A stretch of DNA of 64,000 nucleotides from Emiliania huxleyi CCMP1516 (taxonomy: Eukaryota; Haptophyta; Isochrysidales; Noelaerhabdaceae): the NCBI RefSeq assembly GCF_000372725.1, contig NW_005199626.1, positions 2,308 through 66,307 of the forward strand. The letters run 5' to 3'. Positions within the stretch are counted from its first letter, which is position 1, and each line of letters starts with the position of its first letter. The notes under the pieces are model-generated. The model was given only the letters and a program-made list of their open reading frames with translations, was not told where the DNA came from and searched no databases. Position numbers and translations under genes: made by a program. This document shows, piece after piece, positions 52,641 to 64,000 of this stretch.

Positions 52641-54168
52641 AAATCATCACGGCCTCGTAACACCCTCCGCGCGCGGTCAAAGGCTTCCCAGGGCCGGTCC
52701 ATGACATGAACCGATAGACACAAGCAAAAACCGCACCTCTAAGCTTCTCGGGCACCCCGAGGCCCATACGGCGTCCCGGCGGGCCCCGGCGGAGGTCCGG
52801 CGCGGCGCTCCAAATCCGCACTTCGCGAGCTTCTACGGGCGTTCACGCGGCCTCTCCGCCTCGTGAGGCACGCCCCACACCCACCACGAGTCCTGGGGCC
52901 GTGGGCGGACCTCTGGCCGCGGCGTCCGGAGCTTTGGTCGTCGAACATCGGCCGCCAACTAGGCCGTCGAGCGAACGTGTCCGGAGAGGCTCTCGGATGG
53001 GTCCGGCAGCGGTCCCATGGACCCAGAAGCTCGCCCCGGCGGTGCACTCACGGCTCGGCCCCCGCCCCTGGTCACCCAGACGTGCCCATGGACAGCCGTA
53101 GGGGCTCGGATGACGACGTTGGCGCCCATGACGACGCCCTCCCCGACGACGTCACATCTGGCAGACTACTCGGGCGCGGCGGCGCGGATGATCACATGGT
53201 TTGGGACTCTGAGCGATGGCAGAGGCCTTTTACTGCAAACGAGGACGCCCCGCGAGGCCCCGTTGGCCGGGAGTGGTGAGTGGGACCATAAACAAGCACT
53301 ATATCCCCTACCGCGACCAGCCCACACACAGCCCAAACCGCTGCCAAACCGGCCCTGGTCACGCAGGCGGGGAGGCTGCCGGGGCGCCCAAACAGTCCCT
53401 TACGAACGCCACACGGGCCACCACGGCCCGTCCGGCGGCCCGAGTGCCGCCCCACACCCGCCCGACGCCCTCGGCCAGCCAGCGCCCACTCTGAGAGGCT
53501 TCACCGCCGCCAGCGCGCCGAGCGCGCCGCCCTCTCCTCGCGCCACACGGGCCCCTGGCCGCACGCCCGAGACCTCATGAAATCAAATATGCGGTTACGC
53601 AATGTTTAAAAAAAACCAACGATTTTTCAACTATCGAAAGCCCGACCGACTAAACTCTTTTAAACGCTGCTTCTTTTAAACGCGTTCCTGCGGGACCGCC
53701 GCGCGAGCACGGCAGAGAGCAACAGACCCTGCGGCTGCGGAGCACGACGCACAGCGGCGGTGGGGGTGGGGCGCGGGGAGGGGGGGGGGGGGGGTCTGCG
53801 TCTCTCGGCGCGCTTCGGCCGCTTGGGACAAGAGCGTCGGAGCGGGCGAGAGACACACGGGAGACAGTCGGGGGGATAGATGATGCAGACCGGACATCGA
53901 TGGCCATTCGGATTGGTAAGGTAAGGTATTAAGGTAAACTTCTCCACACACACGAGGTGGTGGGGCAAGGGGCTAGGGGGGGCAAAACCCTCGCGTCTCC
54001 ACGTGTCTAACGACTTGGGCCAGGTTAGCGGTTAGGGGGCCCACAGCGCCCCAAAATCCACCACTGTGGGATTTCGCGCAATCGCTCGACTCTGAAAAGC
54101 TCGCCTATCCCTGCGGTGAGCGCTGTGGTCGCCGCAGACTGGCTCCGACTTGACGGGGGCATGGAGAC
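52641..54168. other. Intergenic region
   Basis: Frames are compositionally biased with no domain. Poly-G at about 53779-53795. Confidence 0.4.
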
Positions 54169-55007
54169 GTGATGCCTCCATGCCCCCGTCGAGTCAAAAT
54201 CGACATGCGAGTCGATCTTTGGCCCGCCAGAGGGATAGGCGGCGTTTTGGGCGACAAACAGCGCTGCGACCGCGAAGTGGCGGTGGACATGCTCCCATGT
54301 TGCCGACGCGGCGCCGGAGTGGCCGGCGCTGCTCACCATGACCACGACGGCTACTCTGATACTCCGGGCCGACCCGTCCTACCCGACGGTGGCACTCTTC
54401 CACGTCTCGCTCACGCTGAGAAAAATTCTGAAACGGCGTGCAGCAGAGTCGCCGACGAGTCGGTCCGCGTGCTTCCTCGTGTCCCGCACCGTTCTCACAC
54501 ATCCATAAACTCACTTTGGCCTCACTGAAGCGATGCCTCAATCCTGAATCCTCAGATTTTAGATTAGGGACGCTGCGCACCCTCTAACGTGATGCCTCCA
54601 TGCCGCCGTCAAGTCGAAATCGACATGCGAGTCGATCTTTGGCCCGCCAGAGGTACATGCGGCGTTTTGGGCGACAAACAGCGCTGCGACCGCGAAGTGG
54701 CGGTGGACATGCTCCCACGTTGCCGACGCAGCGCCGGAGTGGCCGGCGCTGCTCGCCGCGACCACGACGGCTACTCTGATACTCCGGGCCGACCCGTCCT
54801 ACCCGACGGTGGCACTCTTCCACGTCTCGCTCACGCTGAGAAAAATTCTGAAACGGCGTGCAGCAGAGTCACCGACGAGACGGTCCGCGTGCCTCCTCGT
54901 GTCCCGTACCGTTCTCACCCATCCATAAACTCACTTTGGCCTCACTGAAGCAAGCCCTCAATCCTGAATCCTCAGATTTTAGATTAGGACGCTGTGGGCC
55001 CTCTAGC
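54169..55007. repeat. Two tandem copies of a 420-bp unit
   Basis: GTGATGCCTCCATGCC at 54169 recurs at 54589, and the units match to about 55007 with roughly a dozen changes. The first copy is preceded by a foldback: GACTTGACGGGGGCATGGAG (54147-54166) pairs with 54176-54195 with one mismatch. No coding function is recognised in either strand. Confidence 0.9.
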
Positions 55008-55472
55008 CAGGTACCAATTTTGTCGAATTTATTTCAAAATCTGCAGGCGCGGAGCGCCTGCGAAAATTTTGAAGAAATTTGCAGTCGGGCCTGATTTTCA
55101 TCAAGATCTTTCAAATTTGCGGTGTAGCGGCCGGGCCCCCGGGAGGCAGGGGCGGGCGGGGGCGCGGTCGGGAGGGGGCCGCCAAATCGACCAAATCGAA
55201 GTGGGTGCCGCGATTTTGGGCTGCTACTTTCAATGATATGGATTTTTTTCCTACTAAGCAAAATTCGAGCAATTGAGGAAACTCAAGCGGGCAGGCTGGA
55301 AGCACTGAGGGACGGCCGATGTTCGCCCAGTGGCAACCCTGATCTTAGAATCGCTCCAATGTACAATGGGAGTGAATCCGAGCGAGTGAAACACTAGTCC
55401 AAAAGACTCGCGATTAAAAGAAATCGCATGGAAATCCACGCAAAGTGTGCGCTTCGCAAGCACCCCGCAGTT
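55008..55472. other. Intergenic region
   Basis: 3' flank of the TIR receptor gene. Nothing recognised. Confidence 0.4.
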
Positions 55473-58400
55473 CTACGGCTGCTCTAGTTGCTGCCGCTCG
55501 GCGGGGCGCCGCCGCACGAGGCGCGCCACCGCCATGTGGCGGCGGAGGAGCTGCCACTGCCGCCGGAGCGGCCCCGCGTCGCACGGCACCGCTCCCATGC
55601 TGCACAGCACGAGGCGCAAGCTCACCGTGCGGTGCTCCGGAGCCGGGAAGAGCGGCACCGCCACCGTGTCGAAGAGCTTGTACGGCGGCTGCAGCAGCAC
55701 CTGCGGCGTCTGCTGGAAAAAGTTGCGGAACGGAACGCCGCCGAAGCTAGGGTCCTGCTCGTGGACCATGGCGATGGCGATGCGCCGATCCATCGCCGCT
55801 TGCACGAGGCGCGCGACAACGCCGCCGTAGTCCAGAAAGGTCTTATCGTTCAGGTAGAGCAGGAACACTACGTGCCCGGAGAGCGGGGCCGCGTTGGCTC
55901 CCTCGAGCGCCTCCTCCGCATCGCGGATCACGACCGCAGTAACCGCCTCGGCGCTGGCGGTAGAGCCGCGCCCCTCCCCCGCCGCCGTCTTGACCAGCTC
56001 CGACAAATCGAGGACGCCGACGTTGCCGCGGCACACGAGGATGGTGACGGGGCCGCTGAAGGCAACGGGGCCCGCCTGGCCGGGTACCATCACGCCGTCG
56101 GCGAGCTCGGCCGGGCGGCTCGCGTAGAAAGGAGAGTGCAGCAGCATCCGCAGCGCGACAGCCTTGAGCGACTCGAGCTGAAAGGCGTTCACCCGCACCC
56201 ACACGATCGGCGCCGCCTCCTCAAACACGCGCGCGAGCATCTCGCCTGGCCCGCTGTAGTTAGGGTAGGCAGCAGGGGCGGCCTCGACGCAGTTTTCGCG
56301 GCACTCGGCCTTCAGCGCCTCGATCGAGGCGCCGCCCTTTGCCACGTCGGCCTCGAAGATGGGGATGAAGGGCCGATTTGAGGCGAGCGCCGCGTACAGC
56401 TCGCGGCGGCAGTTGAAGCTCCTGAAGTATCCGGCGCTGAGGAAGACGAGAAAGGTCATTGCATCGGCTACTGCCTCCTCCAGCCTTCCCACGTCGTCGA
56501 GATTGTCGACGTCGAGCCAGATCCGGACGCCGGGGAGGAGAAGTTGGAGTCGCCGCACGACGGTGTGCGTCTGGTCTTGGCCGGTCCCCCAGCAGTGCGA
56601 GATGAAGCCGTGGAAGTGGCACTCGGGGGACAGCTCGAGGACAGGGGGGCGGCCGGAGGAGGTGAGGCGTACGGTGGGCATGCGGACGGCGCTGACGGTC
56701 TTGAAGAGGACGACGAGCAGCGATGCGATGAGCATTGCGACGGTGAGCACGACGACAAACTCGCTCGCGCCGCGCGCGCTCTCGAAGCCGACGAGGGTCT
56801 TGCACATGTCATCGGCGCTCTCGCACAGCTGAATCACGGTGCCGGAGATGAAGCAGCAAGCGAGCAGCAGGTTGGCGGTGCACGCGAGGTAGAGGTCGTC
56901 GTCACGCTTGAAGGGCCGGGAGAGGGCGAGGACGGCGAGGTAGAGGGCCGAGAGGAGAGAGGCGACGACGAGGCGGAGGAGCTTGCTCGAGCCGTCATCA
57001 GTCTGGATGAAGAGCACCAGCGAAGCGAGGAAGAGCTTGCGGCCCAGATCGACGACCTCCCAGAAGAGCAAGCGCGGGTCGTAGTCGCGCCAGAGGAAGC
57101 GGCAGGCTCGGGCGAGGGGGCCAATACGCTGCGCTCGCACCGCGGGGCGAATCCAGAGCAGGAGCGCGAGGAAGGCTAGCGGGACGAGCACCGGCCAGAG
57201 TGCGAAGAAGGCCCAGAAATACGCGTCGAGGCCGCGAAATTCGTCGTCGTCGGGGCTACACAGCACGTCGAGGTCGGCCACGAGGTAGCTGCGCCTCTCC
57301 CCGGTGAAGGCGTTGATGTCAAACGACTCGCACTGCTTCGCCTTGAAGATGGAGCGAGAGACGGAGGGCAACACGAGGTAGGCGACGAGGATGGCCCAGT
57401 AGAGCAGGTGGCGCAGCGTCGCGCGGACAAATTCGCGACGGAGGCTGTCGGCGCGACCAGACAGAAGCCACTCCGCGAGTGCGTAGCAGGCGATGGCGGC
57501 GCCTCCGAGCATGATAGAAGCGATCGGCCACAGACCGGCAACCAGGAGCCGCTCAGCCATCGAGCCGATGCACGCGTCCGGGTAGGTGAGGCCGAGCAGA
57601 TCAAAGCTGATCGCGTCGATGAAGTCGGTCCAGCGCGTAAAGTCCTCGTGCAAGCGGATGCCGTAGACGGGGCCGAGCGTCGCGGCGACCTGGTAGAAGC
57701 TGACCAGGATCTTGAACTTGGGCTGGAAGCCAACCTAAGCCAAGACACGGTAGTGTGGTTTGATTGCGGGTGTGTGTGCGTCTGCAAAGGGGCGTGTGAA
57801 CCTGCGACTCGCAGATGTCAAGACGTGCTCTGAGGCGGCCCCACGCCTCGGCGCGGGCGAGGACGCGGTACAAGACGAGCCCTGTCCCCGCGAGAACGAC
57901 GACGACCCCCGCCAGGATGCCGAACCGCCCCGTTGTCGGGCAGTCGACGCAGCCTCGCTCCGCGCGGCTGAAGTACTGCTCGTCGCTCACGCACCACTCG
58001 CAGAGCGGGCCGGTGTGGCCGAGATCGCAGCCTGGGCCGGCGCCGCCAGACGCCGCGAGACGGCGGCGGGAGGTCTCCGTCGCGCCGCCCGAGCCGCTGC
58101 AGTGGTCGGAGGCGTCGCACTTGTGAATCTCGGTGGTGAGGGGCGAGGTGCGCCAGTAGTCGCGCCGGACGCCGAGGGTCTCGAGAGCGGTATTAGTCGC
58201 GCAGTTGGCGTTCGGCGGGCACGCTTTACAGTGCTCGGTCGGGAAGCGGAAGATGTCATCCGGAAGGGCGCTCGCGTCCTGCAGGTAGAAGCCCTCCTTG
58301 CAGATGGAGCAGGTGACGTCGCCTCTCTTGGAGCTGGTAGGGTAAGGGCAGGGCGTACACTGCGACAGGCCCTCGCTCGCCGCGTAGGTGCCCGCCTCGC

Positions 58401-61400
58401 ACTCCTCGCACTCGATGGTGGAGGCTGCGAAGCGTCCGATCGGGCACAGCTCGCAAGCAGACATGTTGGCCGAAGGGGCGATGCTGCCTGGAGCGCAAGG
58501 CGCTGGCTGCGCGGCGCCGCCGGCGCAGAAGCTGCCAGGCGCGCAACCGACGCAATCGTCGAGGCTCTCCAGCGTGGTGAACGCCTTCCCGTTGTAGAAA
58601 CCGGCGGGGCAGCTCGCGGGCAGCTGAGCGCTGCTTCCCCTCGGACAGAACGTACCCGGCGCGCACTCGAGGCAGCCCGCGGCTCCGGAGTCCGGCTGGT
58701 ACGTCCCGAGGCCGCAGACGGTGCACTGGCCCTGAGCAGGCTTGGCTGCGGTTCCTGGAGAGCACTCGGAGGGCGCGGCGCCACCTCCCGCGCACGACGA
58801 GCCGGCGGGGCACTCGAGGCACTCAGGGTCGCCGCTCCGGTCGGTCAGCCTCGCGTACGTGCCCGCCTCGCACTGCGCGTCCAGCTCGCGCGACGACCCC
58901 ACCGGGCAAAACTTGCCAGCAGCGCAGCGGACGCAGGCGGCGGCGGCGGGCTGGTCCTGGTAGTAGCCCTGGGCACACAGCTCGCACGCCTCGCTGCGCG
59001 CCTCGGCGGCAGCGCTTCCCATGGCACACGGCGTCTGCTGCGTCGAGCCGGTGGTGGCGAAGTGGCCCGGCAAGGCGGCGGTGCACTCGCTCGCGTCGGT
59101 GAGGTTGGTGGCGCTCGAGTAGCTGCCTGCAACGCACGGCAGCGCCGCCGCCGCGCCAACAGCGCAGTAGCTGCCCGCCTCGCACGGCTCGCACGCCGTC
59201 TTGCCTTCCTCGTCCTGGTACGTGCCGCCGGCGCAGGGCGTGCACGCGCCCTGCCCGTACGCGTCCGTGTACGACCCCTTGGCGCACGCCGTCTGCTGCG
59301 TGGAGCCGGTGGTGGCGAAGTGGCCCGGCGAGGCGCCGGTGCACTCGCCCGCGGCGGTGAGGTTGGTGGCGGTCGAGTAGCTGCCCGCAACGCACGGCAG
59401 CGGCGCCGACGCGCCCTCGGCGCAGTAGCTGCCCTCCACGCACGGAAGGCAGCTCGTCGCGTTCGACTCGCCCTGGTACGTCCCGCCCGCACAGCTGGCG
59501 CACTTGGAGAGGCCGGCCGTGGCGGCGAAAGAGCCCGGCGAGCACTCGGACGGCGGCGCCGCCCCGCCGCCGCACGACGAGCCGGCGGGGCAGTCGAGGC
59601 ACTCGGGGTCGCCGCTCCGGTCGGTCAGCCTGGCGTACGTGCCCGCCTCGCACTGCGCGTCCAGCTCGCGCGACGACCCCACCGGGCAAAACTTGCCAGC
59701 AGCGCAGCGGACGCAGGCGGCGGCGGCGGGCTGGTCCTGGTAGTACCCCTTGGCGCACAGCTCGCACGCGTCGTTGCGGGTGCCGTTGGCGAAGCTGCCC
59801 ACGCGGCACGCCGTCTGCTCGGTGGAGCCGGTGGTGGCGAAGTGGCCCGGCGTGGCGTCGGTGCACTCGCTCGCGTCGGTCAGATTGGTGGCGCTCGAGT
59901 AGCTGCCAGCCTCGCACGGCAGCGCCGCCGCCGCGCCAACAGCGCAGTAGCTTCCCGCCTCGCACGGCTCGCACGCCGTCTTGCCTTCCTCGTCCTGGTA
60001 CGTGCCGCCGGCGCAGGGCGTGCACGCGCCCTGCCCGTACGCGTCCGTGTACGACCCCTTGGCGCACGCCGTCTGCTGCGTGGAGCCGGTGGTGGCGAAG
60101 TGGCCCGGCGAGGCGCCGGTGCACTCGCCCGCGGCGGTGAGGTTGGTGGCGGTCGAGTAGCTGCCCGCAACGCACGGCAGCGGCGCCGACGCGCCCTCGG
60201 CGCAGTAGCTGCCCTCCACGCACGGAAGGCAGCTCGTCGCGTTCGACTCGCCCTGGTACGTCCCGCCCGCACAGCTGGCGCACTTGGAGAGGCCGGCCGT
60301 GGCGGCGAAAGAGCCCGGCGAGCACTCGGAGGGCGGCGCCGCCCCGCCGCCGCACGACGAGCCGGCGGGGCAGTCGAGGCACTCGGGGTCGCCGCTCCGG
60401 TCGGTCAGCCTGGCGTACGTGCCCGCCTCGCACTGCGCGTCCAGCTCGCGCGACGACCCCACCGGGCAAAACTTGCCAGCAGCGCAGCGGACGCAGGCGG
60501 CGGCGGCGGGCTGGTCCTGGTAGTACCCCTCGGGGCACAGCTCGCACGCCTCGCTGCGCGCCTCGGCGGCAGCGCTTCCCATGGCACACGGCGTCTGCTG
60601 CGTCGAGCCGGTGGTGGCGAAGTGGCCCGGCAAGGCGGCGGTGCACTCGCTCGCGTCGGTGAGGTTGGTGGCGCTCGAGTAGCTGCCTGCAACGCACGGC
60701 AGCGCCGCCGCCGCGCCAACAGCGCAGTAGCTGCCCGCCTCGCACGGCTCGCACGCCGTCTTGCCTTCCTCGTCCTGGTACGTGCCGCCGGCGCAGGGCG
60801 TGCACGCGCCCTGCCCGTACGCGTCCGTGTACGACCCCTTGGCGCACGCCGTCTGCTGCGTGGAGCCGGTGGTGGCGAAGTGGCCCGGCGAGGCGTCGGT
60901 GCACTCGCCCGCGGCGGTGAGGTTGGTGGCGCTCGAGTAGCTGCCCGCAACGCACGGCAGCGGCGCCGACGCGCCCTCGGCGCAGTAGCTGCCCTCCACG
61001 CACGGAAGGCAGCTCGTCGCGTTCGACTCGCCCTGGTACGTCCCGCCCGCACAGCTGGCGCACTTGGAGAGGCCGGCCGTGGCGGCGAAAGAGCCCGGCG
61101 AGCACTCGGAGGGCGGCGCCGCCCCGCCGCCGCACGACGAGCCGGCGGGGCAGTCGAGGCACTCGGGGTCGCCGCTCCGGTCGGTCAGCCTCGCGTACGT
61201 GCCCGCCTCGCACTGCGCGTCCAGCTCGCGCGACGACCCCACCGGGCAAAACTTGCCAGCAGCGCAGCGGACGCAGGCGGCGGCGGCGGGCTGGTCCTGG
61301 TAGTACCCCTCGGGGCACAGCTCGCACGCGTCGTTGCGGGTGCCGTTGGCGAAGCTGCCCTCGCGGCACGCCGTCTGCTCGGTGGAGCCGGTGGTGGCGA

Positions 61401-64000
61401 AGTGGCCCGGCGTGGCGTCGGTGCACTCGCTCGCGTCGGTGAGATTGGTGGCGCTCGAGTAGCTGCCAGCCTCGCACGGCAGCGCCGCCGCCGCGCCAAC
61501 AGCGCAGTAGCTGCCCGCCTCGCACGGCTCGCACGCCGTCTTGCCTTCCTCGTCCTGGTACGTGCCGCCGGCGCAGGGCGTGCACGCGCCCTGCCCGTAC
61601 GCGTCCGTGTACGACCCCTTGGCGCACGCCGTCTGCTGCGTGGAGCCGGTGGTGGCGAAGTGGCCCGGCGAGGCGTCGGTGCACTCGCCCGCGGCGGTGA
61701 GGTTGGTGGCGGTCGAGTAGCTGCCCGCAACGCACGGCAGCGGCGCCGACGCGCCCTCGGCGCAGTAGCTGCCCTCCACGCACGGAAGGCAGCTCGTCGC
61801 GTTCGACTCGCCCTGGTACGTCCCGCCCGCACAGCTGGCGCACTCGGAGAGGCCGGCCGTGGCGGCGAAAGAGCCCGGCGAGCACTCGGAGGGCGGCGCC
61901 GCCCCGCCGCCGCACGACGAGCCGGCGGGGCAGTCGAGGCACTCGGGGTCGCCGCTCCGGTCGGTCAGCCTCGCGTACGTGCCCGCCTCGCACTGCGCGT
62001 CCAGCTCGCGCGACGACCCCACCGGGCAAAACTTGCCAGCAGCGCAGCGGACGCAGGCGGCGGCGGCGGGCTGGTCCTGGTAGTACCCCTCGGGGCACAG
62101 CTCGCACGCGTCGTTGCGGGTGCCGTTGGCGAAGCTGCCCTCACGGCACGCCGTCTGCTCGGTGGAGCCGGTGGTGGCGAAGTGGCCCGGCGTGGCGTCG
62201 GTGCACTCGCTCGCGTCGGTGAGGTTGGTGGCGGTCGAGTAGCTGCCAGCCTCGCACGGCAGCGCCGCCGCCGCGCCAACAGCGCAGTGGCTTCCCGCCT
62301 CGCACGGCTCGCACGCCGTCTTGCCTTCCTCGTCCTGGTACGTGCCGCCGGCGCAGGGCGTGCACGCGCCCTGCCCGTACGCGTCCGTGTACGACCCCTT
62401 GGCGCACGCCGTCTGCTGCGTGGAGCCGGTGGTGGCGAAGTGGCCCGGCGAGGCGTCGGTGCACTCGCCCGCGGCGGTGAGGTTGGTGGCGGTCGAGTAG
62501 CTGCCCGCAACGCACGGCAGCGGCGCCGACGCGCCCTCGGCGCAGTAGCTGCCCTCCACGCACGGAAGGCAGCTCGTCGCGTTCGACTCGCCCTGGTACG
62601 TCCCGCCCGCACAGCTGGCGCACTCGGAGAGGCCGGCCGTGGCGGCGAAAGAGCCCGGCGAGCACTCGGAGGGCGGCGCCGACCCGCCGCCGCACGACGA
62701 GCCGGCGGGGCAGTCGAGGCACTCGGGGTCGCCGCTCCGGTCGGTCAGCCTGGCGTACGTGCCCGCCTCGCACTGCGCGTCCAGCTCGCGCGACGACCCC
62801 ACCGGGCAAAACTTGCCAGCAGCGCAGCGGACGCAGGCGGCGGCGGCGGGCTGGTCCTGGTAGTACCCCTCGGGGCACAGCTCGCACGCGTCGTTGCGGG
62901 TGCCGTTGGCGAAGCTGCCCTCGCGGCACGCCGTCTGCTCGGTGGAGCCGGTGGTGGCGAAGTGGCCCGGCGTGGCGTCGGTGCACTCGCTCGCGTCGGT
63001 GAGGTTGGTGGCGCTCGAGTAGCTGCCAGCCTCGCACGGCAGCGCCGCCGCCGAGCCAACAGCGCAGTGGCTTCCCGCCTCGCACGGCTCGCACGCCGTC
63101 TTGCCTTCCTCGTCCTGGTACGTGCCGCCGGCGCAGGGCGTGCACGCGCCCTGCCCGTACGCGTCCGTGTACGACCCCTTGGCGCACGCCGTCTGCTGCG
63201 TGGAGCCGGTGGTGGCGAAGTGGCCCGGCGAGGCGTCGGTGCACTCGCCCGCGTCGGTGAGGTTGGTGGCGGTCGAGTAGCTGCCCGCAACGCACGGCAG
63301 CGGCGCCGACGCGCCCTCGGCGCAGTAGCTGCCCTCCACGCACGGAAGGCAGCTCGTCGCGTTCGACTCGCGCTGGTACGTCCCGCCCGCACAGCTGGCG
63401 CACTCGGAGAGGCCGGCCGTGGCGGCGAAAGAGCCCGGCGAGCATTCGGAGGGCGGCGCCGACCCGCCGCCGCACGACGAGCCGGCGGGGCAGTCGAGGC
63501 ACTCGGGGTCGCCGCTCCGGTCAGTCAGCCTGGCGTACGTGCCCGCCTCGCACTGCGCGTCCAGCTCGCGCGACGACCCCACCGGGCAAAACTTGCCAGC
63601 AGCGCAGCGGACGCAGGCGGCGGCGGCGGGCTGGTCCTGGTAGTACCCCTCGGGGCACAGCTCGCACGCGTCGTTGCGGGTGCCGTTGGCGAAGCTGCCC
63701 ACGCGGCACGCCGTCTGCTCGGTGGAGCCGGTGGTGGCGAAGTGGCCCGGCGTGGCGTCGGTGCACTCGCTCGCGGCGGTGAGGTTGGTGGCGCTCGAGT
63801 AGCTGCCAGCCTCGCACGGCAGCGCTGCCGCCGCGCCAACAGCGCAGTGGCTTCCCGCCTCGCACGGCTCGCACGCCGTCTTGCCTTCCTCGTCCTGGTA
63901 CGTGCCGCCGGCGCAGGGCGTGCACGCGCCCTGCCCGTACGCGTCCGTGTACGACCCCTTGGCGCACGCCGTCTGCTGCGTGGAGCCGGTGGTGGCGAAG
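55473..64000 (-). CDS. Giant receptor-like protein: cysteine-rich repeats, multi-pass membrane region and TIR domain (5' end outside window)
   Basis: Two exons in the window: from beyond 64000 to 57802, and 57734-55473, joined in phase 0 across a 67-bp GT-AG intron (at least 2800 residues). The extracellular part is made of ephrin-receptor-like (GCC2/GCC3) Cys repeats such as CPAGSSCGGG...CSPGSFAATAGLSECASC, grouped in near-identical 260-residue blocks. A membrane-proximal Cys-rich region (CKACPPNANC; CDLGHTGPLCEWC) precedes the first helix (FGILAGVVVVLAGTGLVLY). VGFQPKFKILVSFYQVAATL and about seven more helices follow to residue 320 of exon 2. A TIR domain lies at about 56618-56333 (HGFISHCWGTGQDQ; IWLDVDNLDD; FLSAGYFRSFNCRRELYAAL), and the C-terminal 280 residues are of unknown fold. 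Probably a cell-surface sensor. Confidence 0.85.
58801..64000. repeat. 780-bp tandem coding repeat, more than six copies
   Basis: The block around GCCGGCGGGGCAGTCGAGGC recurs at 58801 (diverged), 59581, 60361, 61141, 61921, 62701 and 63481, a constant period of 780 bp (260 codons), and the array continues past the window. Copies are nearly identical. Two variants of one segment alternate: SFANGTRNDACELC in most, and GSAAAEARSEACELC at about 58990 and 60550. Confidence 0.97.

Noticed and set aside
56333-56618. Claim that the TIR domain is an active NADase
   Set aside because: Only the glutamate position is suggestive; activity cannot be judged from sequence alone.
56544-57179. Glu/Asp-rich plus-strand ORFs opposite the TIR receptor
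   Set aside because: Shadow frames of the minus-strand gene, which has membrane helices and TIR motifs.
58801-64000. CRISPR-like regular repeats
   Set aside because: The period is 780 bp, in frame and protein-coding with conserved cysteines; there are no short repeats with unique spacers.

Overview
The window looks like a nuclear contig of a GC-rich unicellular alga, most probably a haptophyte (coccolithophore-like). The reasons are: genes with many short introns; a large share of introns that only keep frame if the donor is GC rather than GT; a fucoxanthin-chlorophyll-type light-harvesting gene with an N-terminal targeting region; 80S ribosomal, proteasome and cullin-ligase subunits; and abundant simple repeats, dispersed repeats and a Helitron remnant. 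The assignment is inference; a pelagophyte is the main alternative. A 100-base run of N at 22002-22101 is an assembly gap.

Layout. 0-3 kb: the 5' end of a membrane protein on the minus strand (cut by the window edge) and an ankyrin/coiled-coil/polyproline protein. 4.6-12.6 kb: a 7.6-kb segment with a truncated Helitron Rep gene and two accessory ORFs, bounded by two copies of the first 239 bp of a hydroxypyruvate isomerase-like gene; the complete gene follows at 12.56 kb. 14 kb: ribosomal protein eS12. 16-17.5 kb: repeats and a retrotransposon RNase H relic. 17.5-22.7 kb: a DUF599 membrane protein diverging from a 13-exon FKBP-TPR co-chaperone. 23-32 kb: a PH-domain protein, an ankyrin/U-box ubiquitin ligase, the tiny proteasome subunit SEM1/DSS1, and a membrane-anchored histidine-phosphatase-like protein. 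33-37 kb: a secreted multidomain serine protease. 37-42 kb: DDA1 (CRL4 ligase subunit), a membrane-linked protein kinase and the light-harvesting protein. 43.6-53 kb: a damaged hypothetical gene, two two-domain glycosyltransferases (GT2-GT31 and DUF707-GT47), splicing factor SF1/BBP and an exostosin fragment. 54-55 kb: a 420-bp tandem duplication. 55.5-64 kb: a very large receptor-like protein with cysteine-rich 780-bp repeats, about eight membrane helices and a cytoplasmic TIR domain, running off the right edge.

The most striking signal is intron birth. In the kinase gene a 66-bp exon segment containing AG|GC is tandemly repeated, and splicing from the first copy to the last removes exactly 132 bp and restores the kinase motif. 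Six introns of the FKBP gene, another kinase intron and one LHC intron carry direct repeats of 8-20 bp that begin at or just before the donor and recur at the acceptor. Introns of eS12, SEM1, DDA1 and the histidine-phosphatase gene do not. This points to continuing intron gain through short duplications (or target-site duplications of introner-like elements) helped by tolerance of GC donors.

Functional threads are protein turnover (U-box ligase, SEM1, DDA1, FKBP-TPR), extracellular/Golgi glycan synthesis (45-53 kb) and cell-surface recognition (protease with MAM/PAN-like modules, TIR receptor). The genes are not operons; exon limits are my own reading of frames and splice sites and are given to the base only where phases agree.
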